64,000 nucleotides of DNA from Thermomonas sp. XSG (GCF_014678725.1 NZ_CP061497.1:744001-808000), one strand, 5' to 3'. Positions 30,139-39,331 are shown, counted from the stretch's first letter. The notes: a model not told the origin generated them from the letters alone. Translations and numbers: made by a program.

Positions 30139-31797
30139 TTACTGCGCCTTGACCGGCGCCAGCCGCAGGTCCTGGAAGTCGAAGCTGAAGTCGGTCAGCG
30201 GCGACACCGGCTCCATCCGCAGCTCGCGGATGTTGCCGTCCGGATCCAACGAGAAGTTGACGAAGGCGTCGGCGTTCAGGCTGCGGTCGCGCCAGCGCAC
30301 GATGAAGCTGTCGTGCTGCCAGTGCTCGATGTCGCCCAGCAGCTCGGCGGTCTTGCTGAACTGCATCTCCAGCCCGTTCTTGCCCTGCCGGATGACGACA
30401 TCGCCGTACCACGGATCACGGTAGGTACCGGCGTATTTCGCCAGCGGCAGCGAGGGCTTGCTGGCGGCGTCGCGCGCGGCGACGTGCTTCTGCCAGTCCT
30501 CGTCGGCATTGCCCTGCGCCCTGGCGAACGCGGCGGCATAACCCTTGAGCCAGTCGTTGCCGCTCTTGCCCAGCATCATGTCCATCGCTTCGTAGGTGAT
30601 CGCGTTGAAGGCCACGCCCGCCTCCGCACTGGTCAGTACCACCACGCCGATCTTCTCGTTCGGCAGCAGGGTCAGGCGCGATACCTGGCCCGGCCAGCCG
30701 CCGGTGTGCCAGACCAGTTTGTGGCCGGCGTAGTCGGATACCTGCCAGCCCTGCGCATAGCCCATCGCGTTGGGGGTGGCCACGGCCAGCTCGGGGATGG
30801 ACGGCTTGCCGACCGGGATCGGCGTCAGCACCGTCCACATCTCGCGCTGGCGCTGCTCCGCGAACAGGCGCTTGGCCTTTTCGCCCTCACCCGAAATCAC
30901 GCCGCCGGCAAGCTGGACGTTCATCCACTTGGCGATGTCATGCACGCTGGAATAGATGCCACCGGCACCGGAGACGTTGCGCCAGCTGGTCACGCCGACC
31001 GGCCGCAGGTCCTTGAAGTCGAACTTGGCGTGGCCGGTGGCGACGTTGTCGCCGGGCTTGAGCCCATCGCTGTTGTAGCGCGTCTCCTTCATGCCCAGCG
31101 GTTCGAAGATGCGGGTTTCCAGGAACTTCTGGAACGACATGCCGGATGCGGCTTCCACCACCAACCCGGCGACGCCGAACAGGATGTTGTCGTAGGCGTA
31201 CTGCTCGCGGAAGCCGCCGGTCAGCGGCACGTCCTTCAGGCGTTCCGCCACCTCGCGCGTGGTGTAGGTGGTGGTCGGCCAGTACAGCAGGTCGCCCGCG
31301 CCCAGACTGAGGCCGCTGCGGTGCGCCAGCAGGTCGCGGATGCGCATTTCACGTGTCACGTAGGCATCGCTCATGCGGAACCACGGCAGGTGGTCGATGA
31401 CCCGGTCGGTGGTCTTCAGCTTGCCCTCGTCCTGCAACATGTTCAGCGCCGCGGCGGTAAACGCCTTGGTGTTGGACGCGATGGCGAACATGGTGTGTTC
31501 GTCCACCTTCGCCGGCTTGCCCAGCTCGCGCACGCCATAGCCGCGCGCCATCACCACCTCCCCGTCCTTGACGATGGCCACTGCCACGCCGGGCACATCG
31601 AACTGCTTCTGCACCGCTTCGACGTAGGCATCGAAGCGGGCCAGCCGCGCCGCATCCGGCAGCGGCGCAGCCAGCGGCGCGCGGGTGTCGTCGATCAGGA
31701 ACGGCCGCGATACGGTCCGCTCGGCCTGCTGCGCCGACACCGGCGCGGCGGTGGCAAGGGTCAGGGCCAGGGCGACGGCCAGCGGGGCGATGCGCAT
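30139..31797 (-). CDS. serine hydrolase of the beta-lactamase/penicillin-binding family, with a C-terminal extension
   Basis: The 552-residue protein has a signal peptide (MRIAPLAVALALTLATAAPVSA), the class C-like SxxK motif in FAIASNTKAFTAA, a YxN-type motif in EQYAYDNILFG and HTGG in VWHTGGWPG. The last 100 or so residues form a beta-rich DUF3471-like domain (PLAKYAGTYRDPWYG). Such proteins are secreted esterases, D-aminopeptidases or similar enzymes, and resistance to beta-lactams should not be assumed. The start at 31797 opens the signal peptide. Confidence 0.9.
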   Translation of the reverse strand: MRIAPLAVALALTLATAAPVSAQQAERTVSRPFLIDDTRAPLAAPLPDAARLARFDAYVEAVQKQFDVPGVAVAIVKDGEVVMARGYGVRELGKPAKVDEHTMFAIASNTKAFTAAALNMLQDEGKLKTTDRVIDHLPWFRMSDAYVTREMRIRDLLAHRSGLSLGAGDLLYWPTTTYTTREVAERLKDVPLTGGFREQYAYDNILFGVAGLVVEAASGMSFQKFLETRIFEPLGMKETRYNSDGLKPGDNVATGHAKFDFKDLRPVGVTSWRNVSGAGGIYSSVHDIAKWMNVQLAGGVISGEGEKAKRLFAEQRQREMWTVLTPIPVGKPSIPELAVATPNAMGYAQGWQVSDYAGHKLVWHTGGWPGQVSRLTLLPNEKIGVVVLTSAEAGVAFNAITYEAMDMMLGKSGNDWLKGYAAAFARAQGNADEDWQKHVAARDAASKPSLPLAKYAGTYRDPWYGDVVIRQGKNGLEMQFSKTAELLGDIEHWQHDSFIVRWRDRSLNADAFVNFSLDPDGNIRELRMEPVSPLTDFSFDFQDLRLAPVKAQ

Positions 31798-31878
31798 GAC
31801 GGGGCTTCCTCGGGGATCGAAAGCACCGAGTATGCCGGCGCCGTTGCCCCGGCGCGATCCGCCATCGGTCATGCGCGC

Positions 31879-31884
31879 TATGCT
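31879..31884 (+). promoter_or_regulatory. putative -10 element (TATGCT), 6 nt before the DUF72 start codon
   Basis: GCGCTATGCTGCGGCG precedes the ATG at 31891. The spacing would place transcription start at or next to the A of ATG, giving a leaderless mRNA. There is no Shine-Dalgarno sequence in this gap. Confidence 0.35.
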
Positions 31885-31890
31885 GCGGCG

Positions 31891-32724
31891 ATGGACATGT
31901 TCGATGACGGCGTCGCCGCGATCGACGGCATCCGGGTCGGCATCGGCGGCTGGACCTTCGCGCCGTGGCGGGCCAATTTCTACCCGCAGGGCCTGGTGCA
32001 GCGGCGCGAGCTGGAGTACGCCAGCCGCCAGCTCAGCTGCATCGAGATCAACGGCACCTACTACGGCACGCAGAAGCCGGCGACCTATGCGAAATGGCGC
32101 GATGAAACGCCGCCCGGCTTCATGTTCTCCGCCAAGGCGCCGAAGCGGATCATGCAGGCGCGCGCGCTGGAGAAGACCGGACCGCAGATCGAGGACTTCG
32201 TCGGCGGCATCGCCGAGCTCGGCGACAGGCTGGGTCCGCTGGTCTGGCAGTTCGATGCCGGCACCCGGCTGGAGGCCGGGGCGTTCGAAGCGTTCTGCGC
32301 GCTGTTGCCGAACAGCGTCGGCAACCGTCGCCTGCGGCACGTGCTGGACGTGCGCGATCCGGGCTTCGTCGATGCCGGACTGGTGGCGCTGGCGCGCAGG
32401 CACGGCTTTGCCACCGTGTTCACCGATTCGCCCGAACATCCCTCGTTCGCGGACCTGTCCGCCGACTTCGTCTACGCCCGCCTGATGCGCTCGCAAAGCG
32501 CCATCGCCAGCGGCTACAGCCCGCAGGCGCTGGCGCAATGGGCGCAGCGCGCGCGCCTGTGGGCGGCAGGTGGCGAGCCCGCGGACCTGCCGCGGCTATC
32601 GGCCGACCCGCCGCCGCCCGCGAGCGCGCGCGACGTCTTCATCCTGTTCATCAGCGCCGCCAAGGAGCGCAACCCGGCGGCCGCGATGGCCATGATCGGG
32701 CTGCTGGGCGGCCGGCGCGGGTAA
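31891..32724 (+). CDS. DUF72 family protein
   Basis: The 277-residue protein is a DUF72 (YecE-type) TIM-barrel-like protein: IRVGIGGWTFAPWRANFYP near the start, CIEINGTYYGTQKPATYAKW, FSAKAPKRIMQ and the C-terminal DVFILFISAAKERNP. No reaction has been established for this family to my knowledge. The ATG at 31891 lies 6 nt after a TATGCT element, so the message may lack a leader. The EamA transporter gene follows after 34 bp with its own -10-like sequence. Confidence 0.88.
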   Translation: MDMFDDGVAAIDGIRVGIGGWTFAPWRANFYPQGLVQRRELEYASRQLSCIEINGTYYGTQKPATYAKWRDETPPGFMFSAKAPKRIMQARALEKTGPQIEDFVGGIAELGDRLGPLVWQFDAGTRLEAGAFEAFCALLPNSVGNRRLRHVLDVRDPGFVDAGLVALARRHGFATVFTDSPEHPSFADLSADFVYARLMRSQSAIASGYSPQALAQWAQRARLWAAGGEPADLPRLSADPPPPASARDVFILFISAAKERNPAAAMAMIGLLGGRRG

Positions 32725-32746
32725 GCGCAAGCGGGTCGTTGCCCGC

Positions 32747-32752
32747 GATAAT
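32747..32752 (+). promoter_or_regulatory. putative -10 element (GATAAT), 6 nt before the EamA gene
   Basis: CGCGATAATGCGCGG leads directly into the ATG at 32759. A short stem (32731-32736 with 32741-32746) lies immediately upstream and may terminate the DUF72 transcript. The spacing suggests a leaderless transcript. Confidence 0.35.
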
Positions 32753-32758
32753 GCGCGG

Positions 32759-33706
32759 ATGCGAAATCCCGACACCACCCGCGCGCTCTGGCAGATCCAC
32801 TTCTGCGTGCTGCTGTGGGGCTTCACCGCCATCCTCGGAAAACTCATTTCGCTGCCGGCGCTGCCGCTGGTGTGGTGGCGGATGCTGATCGTGGTGGCGG
32901 CACTGGCGCTGCTGCCCAAGGTCTGGCGCGGACTGCGCGCGATGCCGGCGCGCACGCGCCTGGCCTATGCCGGCATCGGCGCGCTGGTGGCGCTGCACTG
33001 GCTGACCTTCTACGGCGCGATCAAGCTGGCCAACGCCTCGGTGGCCGCCACCTGTATCGCGTTCGCCACCCCGATGACCGCGCTGATCGAGCCGTTGCTC
33101 ACCCGGCAGAAGTTCCAGCCGCGCGACCTGCTGCTGGGGTTGGCCTCGCTGCCGGGCATCTGGCTGGTGGTGGGCGGCGTGCCCGCCGGCATGCATGCCG
33201 GGATCGTGGCCGGCGTGGCCTCTGCCGCACTGGTGGCGCTGTTCGGCACCCTCAACAAGCGCATGGTCGACGGCGGCGATCCGCTCACCGTCACCGCGCT
33301 GGAACTGGGCGCCGGCACCCTGATGCTGACCATGCTGGCACCGTTGATGCCATTGCTGGTGCCCGCCTTCGCCGGCCCGCTGCTGGTGCTGCCCTCCACC
33401 ACCGACACGCTGTGGCTGGTGCTGCTGGCGCTGGCCTGCACGCTGCTGCCGTTCGCGCTGTGCCTGGTGGCGCTGCGCCACCTGTCCGCCTTCACCGCGC
33501 AGCTGTCGGTGAACCTGGAGCCGGTCTATGCCATCGTGCTGGCCGCGATCCTGTTCAACGAACAGCAGGAACTGTCGCCGCGCTTCTACCTCGGCGTCGC
33601 CATCATCCTCGGCGTGGTGTTCGCGCAGGGCCTGCTGGCCGGCCGTCGCCAGCCGGCGCATGTCGAACAGGTCGGCGTGAGCGAATCCCACCATCTCGCC
33701 GACTGA
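32759..33706 (+). CDS. EamA/DMT-family transporter
   Basis: The 315-residue protein has about ten hydrophobic segments arranged as two EamA repeats, with typical stretches such as LWGFTAILGKLISLPALPLVW and LSVNLEPVYAIVLAAILFNE (shown here only as LSVNLEPVYAIVLAAILF). DMT transporters of this kind export amino acids, metabolites or drugs. The substrate cannot be read from the sequence. A C-terminal hydrophilic tail of about 20 residues follows the last helix. Confidence 0.88.
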   Translation: MRNPDTTRALWQIHFCVLLWGFTAILGKLISLPALPLVWWRMLIVVAALALLPKVWRGLRAMPARTRLAYAGIGALVALHWLTFYGAIKLANASVAATCIAFATPMTALIEPLLTRQKFQPRDLLLGLASLPGIWLVVGGVPAGMHAGIVAGVASAALVALFGTLNKRMVDGGDPLTVTALELGAGTLMLTMLAPLMPLLVPAFAGPLLVLPSTTDTLWLVLLALACTLLPFALCLVALRHLSAFTAQLSVNLEPVYAIVLAAILFNEQQELSPRFYLGVAIILGVVFAQGLLAGRRQPAHVEQVGVSESHHLAD

Positions 33707-33742
33707 CACCACATCCCAACGCATCGCCACGGAGCTCCACCC

Positions 33743-33973
33743 ATGCAGGCAACCCAGGCCATCGATTTCGAACTGGACCGCGACTACATCGAGCTGAACC
33801 AGCTGCTGAAGCTCGCCGGCCTGTGCGATTCCGGCGGCGCCGGCAAGCAGCTGGTGGCCAGCGGCGCGGTGCGGGTCGATGGGCTGCCGGAACAACGCAA
33901 GACCGCCAAGATCCGCGCCGGCCAGACCGTGCAGCTGGGCGACGTTCTGATCCACCTGCGCGACGTCAGCTGA
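33743..33973 (+). CDS. RNA-binding S4 domain protein (YbcJ-like)
   Basis: This 76-residue protein is essentially one S4 RNA-binding domain: IELNQLLKLAGLCDSGGAGK, then VASGAVRVDG and TAKIRAGQTVQLGD. Small stand-alone S4 proteins of the YbcJ/RqcP type bind structured RNA, in some cases the ribosome. The specific role here is unknown. A GGAGCTCC stretch provides a plausible ribosome-binding site about 8 nt upstream of the ATG. Confidence 0.88.
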   Translation: MQATQAIDFELDRDYIELNQLLKLAGLCDSGGAGKQLVASGAVRVDGLPEQRKTAKIRAGQTVQLGDVLIHLRDVS

Positions 33974-34046
33974 CACCGCAAACACGAACACACCGGGCAC
34001 GGCCGCCTCGTTTACCCTTGCCACTGGCAATCGCGGACGACTGGCT

Positions 34047-34598
34047 ATGACCCTGTTGGCACTGGTGATCCTCGCGGCGCTCGCGGTCTGGGCGATGCTG
34101 GCCTACAACCGGCTGGTGCGGCTGCGCAACCAGCACCGCACCGCCTGGGCCGACATCGACGTGCAGCTGCAGCGCCGGCACGACCTTGTGCCACAGCTGG
34201 TGACCGTGGCGCAGGCCTATGCCGCACACGAGCGCGCCACGCTGGAGGCGGTCACCGAGCTTCGCGCGCAGGCGCAGGCAGCGCACGGCGCGGCCCGGCA
34301 AGGCCAGGCCGAAGCGGCGCTGGAGCAGGCGCTGGGCCGGCTGATCGCGCTGCGCGAGGCCTATCCCGATCTCAAGGCGAACCAGAACTTCGCCCAGCTC
34401 TCGTCCGCGCTGGTGGAGGTCGAGGAACACCTGCAGTACGCGCGCCGCTTCTACAACGGCGCGGTGCGCGACTACAACGACGCCACCCAGCGATTCCCCG
34501 CGCTGCTGGTGGCGCGCAGCTTCGGTTTCGCCGCGGCGGAATTCTTCCAGGCGGAAGGCGACAGCCGCGCCGCGCCGAAGCTGGAGCTGGCATCGTGA
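34047..34598 (+). CDS. lemA: LemA family protein
   Basis: LemA proteins are small membrane-anchored helical proteins with no settled function. The 183-residue product has an N-terminal membrane segment (LLALVILAALAVWAMLAY) followed by the family signature NRLVRLRNQHRTAWADIDVQL (given here from NRLVRLRNQ onwards), RRHDLVPQLV and QNFAQLSSALVEVEEHLQYARRFYN, of which ENxQYARRFYN is most conserved. It overlaps the DUF2207 gene by four bases, a common pairing. Confidence 0.94.
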   Translation: MTLLALVILAALAVWAMLAYNRLVRLRNQHRTAWADIDVQLQRRHDLVPQLVTVAQAYAAHERATLEAVTELRAQAQAAHGAARQGQAEAALEQALGRLIALREAYPDLKANQNFAQLSSALVEVEEHLQYARRFYNGAVRDYNDATQRFPALLVARSFGFAAAEFFQAEGDSRAAPKLELAS

Positions 34599-36325
34599 TC
34601 CGCGCGCTGCTGGTGGCCACGTTCGCCCTGCTGACGGCGCTGCCGCTGCAGGCGCGAGCACAGGAACGCATCCTGTCGTACGACAGCACGGTGACGGTGA
34701 ACGCCGACGGCAGCATGGACGTGGAGGAGCGCATCCGCGTGCGCGCCGAGGGCGAGGCGATCCGCCGAGGCATCTACCGCGACTTCCCCACCCGCTATCG
34801 CGACCGCCACGGTAATCGCGTGGTCGTCGACTTCACGGTGAAGGCCGTGCTGCGCGACGGCCGGCCGGAACCGTGGTTCACCGAAAGACAATCCAACGGC
34901 GTGCGCCTGAATACCGGCAACGACGACTTCCTGCCGGTGCCGGCGGAATACACCTACACCCTGCGCTACCGGACCAGCCGCCAGCTGGGCTTCTTCGCCG
35001 ACCACGACGAGCTGTACTGGAACGCGATCGGCACCGGCTGGGCCTTCCCCATCGAGAGCGGCAGCGTGGACGTGCGCCTGCCGCGTACCGTCACCACCAG
35101 CGAACTGCGCGCCGAGGGCTATACGGGTGCGCAGGGCGTGCAGGGCCAGGATTTCGTCACTTCGCTGCCTGCACCAGGGCTGGCGCACTGGCAGCTGACC
35201 CGCCCGCTGGCACCGCAGGAAGGGCTGACCATCGTGCTGTCCTTTCCCAAGGGCGTGGTCGTGGAGCCCACCACCGCACAGCGCGCATGGTGGCTTCTGC
35301 GCGACAACCGCGGCGTGCTGGTGGCGCTGGCCGCGCTGCTGGCCATGCTGGCCTACATGCTGCGCCGCTGGCGGCGGGTCGGCCGCGACCCCGCGCCCGG
35401 CATCATCATCGCGCGCTACCAGCCACCGGGCGGCTATTCACCGGCCGCGCTGCGCTTCATCCGCCGGATGGCCAGCGACACCCGCTGCATCACCGCCGAC
35501 CTGCTGGCGCTGGCGGTGGCCGGCCACCTGCGCATCGAGCGCGAGAAGGGGCTGCTGAAGGACGACTGGACCCTGCATCACCTGCCGGGTGGTGAGGTCG
35601 CAGCGCTGGCTGACTCGCCGCGGGCGCTGCTGGCCGGGCTGTTCCGCGAAGGCGACACGCTGGAACTCAAGAACAGCAACCATGCGCTGCTGCAGGCGGC
35701 CATCGCGGCGCAGACCAAGGTCATGGAAAAGTCCTACGCCGGGCGCATGTTCCAGCGCAACTACGGCAGCATGGGGGTCGCCTTCGCGATTGGCGCGGTT
35801 GGACTGGCGATGGCGGCGGCGGTATCCGGCGGCGGCGGCCTCCTGCTGATCGCGATCATCGGCGCACTGATGCTGGCGGCGGTGATCACCTTCGCTTTCC
35901 TGGTGCCGGCACCGACCGCAGAAGGCCGCAAGCTGCTGGACGAAATCGAAGGATTGAAGCTGTATCTCGGCGTGGCCGAACGCGACGAACTGGCGCGCAT
36001 GCCGGGGCCGGACGCACCGCCACCGCTGGACGCGCAGCGCTACCAGCTGCTGCTGCCCTACGCACTGGCGCTGGACGTGGAAGCGGCGTGGACGGAAAAG
36101 TTCACCGCCGCGGTCGGCGCCGCGGCAGCGGAAGCGGCAACCGCCAACATCGGCTGGTACCGGGGCGGCAACCTCACCAGCCTGAACCAGCTCACCAGCA
36201 GCCTTGGCAGCAGCCTCGGCTCGCAGATCGCATCGGCATCCTCACCACCGGGCAGTTCCTCCGGCGGCGGCGGCGGCGGCTTCTCCGGCGGCGGCGGCGG
36301 CGGCGGGGGGGGCGGCGGTCGCTGA
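34595..36325 (+). CDS. DUF2207 membrane protein with a poly-glycine tail
   Basis: The 576-residue protein starts at a GTG that overlaps the lemA stop (GTGA). It has a signal peptide (about residues 1-23), a large extracytoplasmic beta-rich DUF2207 domain (SYDSTVTVNADGSMDVEERI region), one membrane segment near residue 235, a cytoplasmic part, and two more membrane segments around residues 390-435. The C-terminus is almost pure glycine with a few Ser, Phe and Arg. Such tails are common in LemA-linked DUF2207 proteins, and the function of the pair is not known. The glycine-coding GGC run is prone to slippage. Confidence 0.9.
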   Translation: MIRALLVATFALLTALPLQARAQERILSYDSTVTVNADGSMDVEERIRVRAEGEAIRRGIYRDFPTRYRDRHGNRVVVDFTVKAVLRDGRPEPWFTERQSNGVRLNTGNDDFLPVPAEYTYTLRYRTSRQLGFFADHDELYWNAIGTGWAFPIESGSVDVRLPRTVTTSELRAEGYTGAQGVQGQDFVTSLPAPGLAHWQLTRPLAPQEGLTIVLSFPKGVVVEPTTAQRAWWLLRDNRGVLVALAALLAMLAYMLRRWRRVGRDPAPGIIIARYQPPGGYSPAALRFIRRMASDTRCITADLLALAVAGHLRIEREKGLLKDDWTLHHLPGGEVAALADSPRALLAGLFREGDTLELKNSNHALLQAAIAAQTKVMEKSYAGRMFQRNYGSMGVAFAIGAVGLAMAAAVSGGGGLLLIAIIGALMLAAVITFAFLVPAPTAEGRKLLDEIEGLKLYLGVAERDELARMPGPDAPPPLDAQRYQLLLPYALALDVEAAWTEKFTAAVGAAAAEAATANIGWYRGGNLTSLNQLTSSLGSSLGSQIASASSPPGSSSGGGGGGFSGGGGGGGGGGGR

Positions 36326-36371
36326 GGTTGGAGCCGTCAATCCCGACCTTCAGCTCGCACGCCAACGCCGA

Positions 36372-37502
36372 TCAGGGGTGGGCCACCACCGTGGCGTCCT
36401 CGCCGGCGGCGTGCTCGGCGGCGCCTGGCGCAGCGGTACCGGAATCGCCCCCCGCCGCCACGTCCGCCGGCGCCGGCTCCGCAGGCATCGCCAGCACCGC
36501 GCCGTCCAGTTCCGCCATCGGACTTTCGATCGGGCAATGCGGGTCGGGGAAGCCGTAGCGCGTCCGCAGCGCCAGACCACAGGCGTTGATGTCGGCCACG
36601 TCCTGGTGGGCCGCGTCGGCCGGCTGCACGCACTGCGCCTCGTAAGCACGACGGAAGCTGTCGCGGCGGCGCAGGAACTCGGTGCCGCAGCGGCGCGCCA
36701 GGCGGATGCGGTCGAGGTCGTCCTCCACCGCGTTGGAGCCGGCCAGGCCGAAATCCTCCAGTTCCTGGTCGGTGAGGATGCGCAGAGTGCGGTTGGGCAC
36801 CGTTGTCATCAGGTCGTAGACCTCGATCGAAGCCCCATTGCGCTCCAGGTAGTTGCGCAGGTCGTCGCTGATCCTGCGCAGCTCCTCGCCCAGCTCCTTG
36901 CGCGAGGTGGCGGTGGAACGCAGCCGGATCATCCGGTGGATGCCCACCGGACCGACGATCACGCGCATGTCGCCCGCCGCCAGCAACAGGACGCAGGCGC
37001 TGTGGCAGACCGAATCGGCGCGCACCCAGATGGTCCAGTCGTTCTCGCCGATGGCGTCGCCGGCACGCATGGCTGACTCCACGCTGCCACCGCCGGAATC
37101 GATGTCGAGAATGCGCTTGCCGATGCCCAGGTCGCCCGCCACCTTGCCCGCGCGCTCGGCCAGCGCAGCGAAGCTGGCGGTCATCCGGCCCTTGTAGCGC
37201 AGTCGCAGCAGGCCGGTGGACCGGCAGTCCTGCATGGCGCCGCGCAGGTCGATGTAGGCAAGCGAAAGCACTGGCCGGCCGTCGCCCTGACGGTAGTCGG
37301 CGCCGCAGTCAACCCAGGCATCACCAGCCTCCAGCCGTACCGGCGACCAGTCGATCTCCGCCTGCGGCTTGCGTTGCACGGCCGGCGCCGGCGCCTCCAT
37401 CGCCTCGGTGCTGGCGCTGGTCTGGACGTCGGGAGCGCGGCTGCAGGCAGTGGCCAGCAGCAGGAAAACCAAGATCAGGGTCCGGTAGAACGGCATCGGC
37501 AC
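36372..37502 (-). CDS. lipoprotein with a ClpP-like domain (COG3904-type)
   Basis: The 376-residue protein has a lipobox (LLLATAC, Cys20) and then a ClpP/crotonase-like core: RILDIDSGGGSVESAMRAGD forms the oxyanion-type strand and helix, VCHSACVLLLAAG holds the candidate nucleophile serine between two cysteines, and VGIHRM supplies a histidine. This resembles periplasmic ClpP-like proteins of unknown role. The C-terminal 110 residues carry several cysteines and an acidic Ala/Pro tail. It may be an envelope protease or peptide-binding protein. A minus-strand CACTAGACTGG upstream could be its -10 region. Confidence 0.75.
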   Translation of the reverse strand: MPMPFYRTLILVFLLLATACSRAPDVQTSASTEAMEAPAPAVQRKPQAEIDWSPVRLEAGDAWVDCGADYRQGDGRPVLSLAYIDLRGAMQDCRSTGLLRLRYKGRMTASFAALAERAGKVAGDLGIGKRILDIDSGGGSVESAMRAGDAIGENDWTIWVRADSVCHSACVLLLAAGDMRVIVGPVGIHRMIRLRSTATSRKELGEELRRISDDLRNYLERNGASIEVYDLMTTVPNRTLRILTDQELEDFGLAGSNAVEDDLDRIRLARRCGTEFLRRRDSFRRAYEAQCVQPADAAHQDVADINACGLALRTRYGFPDPHCPIESPMAELDGAVLAMPAEPAPADVAAGGDSGTAAPGAAEHAAGEDATVVAHP

Positions 37503-37589
37503 GGTCAGGCGGGGGATGGCCCCAGTCTAGTGCGGGGTCTGTGGAAAGCGTGCAACCGTACATGAACCGGCGGGCCTGCCGCGCGGTGC

Positions 37590-38687
37590 TCAGCGCGCCA
37601 TGCACGCCTGCCAGCGTCGCTCCACCCGTTCCGCGAACCAGGCGGTGGTCAGGCGCCGGCTGATCTTGGGGCTGCGCAGCTCGATCTGGGGCAGCCCGGC
37701 ACGCGGCACCGGCCTGCCGGCGCCCTTGCCATCGGCAATCGCCATCACCCGGCGGTACAGCTCGGTGTGGATGAAACCCTGGTCGCGTTCGCGGCCCAGG
37801 TCGCGGCGGATCGCCGCGGCATCCATCCCCAGTGCCGGGGCGATGCGGCGCAGGGCGGCTTCGGTGGCGCCCGGGCGTTCCATCGGCGCCCCCGGCACAA
37901 GCAGGTCGCCATCGCGCGCCAGCCTGACCCCGCTGGCGATTGCAGCCGCCTGCTGGAAGGCTGCATTGCGACTGGCGTACCAGCCGGCGTTGAAATCGGC
38001 GAAGCGGTAAAGCGGCCGCTCGTAGTCGGCCGGATAGCCCAGCAGATGCTTGATGCCGAAGTACAGCCCGCCGCGGCGGTCGAATACCTCGCGCCGGATG
38101 GAACCCGCCGACGTGTAGGGATAGCCGCGCGCATGCCGTTCGGCGAAGTCCACCCGCACCTGCATCGGGCCGCCGGTGCGCACAGGGTTCAATCCGGCCA
38201 GCAGGCGACCGCTGCCCAGCGGCAGGCGCGCGATCATCGCTTCGTACATCTCGCTCAGTTCGCGCTCGCTGCGCAGCGCCTGCAGTTGCTGCGCGTAACT
38301 GCGGCCGTCCGGACCGCGCAGTGCCAGCGCGGCATCGACCATGAAGCCCGGCACGTGCTTCTCGGCGGCCCGCCGGCGGATCTCGGCTATCGCGATGCCA
38401 CCCAGCCCCGGCACCGGCGGATCGGCGCGATAGCCGGACTCCTGCTCCACCACCGCCAGCACCGCGCAGAGATTGGAGGAGGTCGGCTCGATCTTCTGGG
38501 TGGCGAACGCGGTCTGGATATCACGCGCCCAGCCTTCGCGGTCATGCAGGGTGGCAGGCAGCTTGCGCAGCAGTTCGGCATGCACCTGCTCCGGCGAGCG
38601 CTGCGTTCTGCAAGCGGAAAGGCAGGCCAACGTCAGGCACAGGGCCGTCAGGGTGAACCAGCCAGGCGGTCGGGAAATCGGCGTCAT
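37590..38687 (-). CDS. DUF1615 (YaiW-like) lipoprotein
   Basis: The 365-residue protein has a lipobox (LACLSAC) and the DUF1615 pattern: AVVEQESGYRADPPVPGLG, HVPGFMVDAAL, NPVRTGGPMQVRVDFA and YFGIKHLLGYPADYERPLYR (within the 20-residue limit). E. coli YaiW, the best-known member, is an outer-membrane lipoprotein linked to peptide uptake through SbmA. No sbmA is present here. The early EQESGY segment recalls lysozyme-like folds, so a cell-wall role is possible. Confidence 0.87.
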   Translation of the reverse strand: MTPISRPPGWFTLTALCLTLACLSACRTQRSPEQVHAELLRKLPATLHDREGWARDIQTAFATQKIEPTSSNLCAVLAVVEQESGYRADPPVPGLGGIAIAEIRRRAAEKHVPGFMVDAALALRGPDGRSYAQQLQALRSERELSEMYEAMIARLPLGSGRLLAGLNPVRTGGPMQVRVDFAERHARGYPYTSAGSIRREVFDRRGGLYFGIKHLLGYPADYERPLYRFADFNAGWYASRNAAFQQAAAIASGVRLARDGDLLVPGAPMERPGATEAALRRIAPALGMDAAAIRRDLGRERDQGFIHTELYRRVMAIADGKGAGRPVPRAGLPQIELRSPKISRRLTTAWFAERVERRWQACMAR

Positions 38688-38748
38688 GCGGCGCAGTCAT
38701 TGGAGTCCGGTGAAGGCTAGCAAAGCGGGCCAAGCGATAGCCGCGCCC

Positions 38749-39237
38749 TCAATCGGCGTCCGCACCGCCATCCCGGTGCGCCGGCATGCGGCTCATCAGC
38801 TTGGGAACTGCCGCCACCACCAGCCAGGCCAGCAGGGTGGTCAGCAGCGCCAGCATTTCCTGGCCCATGCCCACCGCCATGCCGATGGCCGCCGTCATCC
38901 AGATCCCGGCCGCGGTGGTCAGGCCCTCCACGCGCATGCCGTCACGCAGGATCGCGCCCGCGCCGAGGAAACCGATGCCGGAGACAATGCCCTGCATCAC
39001 GCGGGTGTTGTCGCCGCCGGAAATCCCGGCCACTTCCGGCGCCAGCACGAACAGGGCCGAGCCCACCGACACCAGGATATGCGTCTTCAGCCCGGCGGCG
39101 CGGCCTTTCCGTTCACGCTCCCAGCCGATGATGCCGCCCAGCATGGCGGCGGCCAGCACCCGCACCAGGATCACCGTCATCGTGGCAATGTCCGGCAATG
39201 CCAGTTCCGACGCCAGCGTGCGCGCGACTTCGTCCAT
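38749..39237 (-). CDS. MgtC/SapB family membrane protein
   Basis: The 162-residue protein has about four membrane segments and the MgtC family motifs ILVRVLAAAMLGGIIGWERE, RAAGLKTHILVSVGSALF, GIGFLGAGAIL and VEGLTTAAGIW. MgtC-type proteins are tied to magnesium starvation and, in pathogens, to survival in macrophages through effects on the F-type ATPase. It lacks the long soluble C-terminal domain of MgtC proper, so it belongs to the short SapB-like group. The start MDEVARTL at 39237 is used because the longer open frame is the shadow of dbpA. Confidence 0.9.
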   Translation of the reverse strand: MDEVARTLASELALPDIATMTVILVRVLAAAMLGGIIGWERERKGRAAGLKTHILVSVGSALFVLAPEVAGISGGDNTRVMQGIVSGIGFLGAGAILRDGMRVEGLTTAAGIWMTAAIGMAVGMGQEMLALLTTLLAWLVVAAVPKLMSRMPAHRDGGADAD

Positions 39238-39331
39238 CTTCCGCCTCCGTCTGTGGCACCTGCAGGGTCGCATCCGCGGCGTCATGCCGGCGTCACCACA
39301 CCCACGGCCTACGGCGAGCGGCAGCACCGGC

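Noticed and set aside
30139-31797. Reading the serine hydrolase as a beta-lactam resistance gene
   Set aside because: The SxxK/YxN family is mostly esterases and peptidases and there is nothing specific to beta-lactamase activity.
30139-32538. 799-codon frame that would extend the serine hydrolase far upstream
   Set aside because: The extension lies opposite the DUF72 gene and has no signal sequence. The start at 31797 opens a clear signal peptide.
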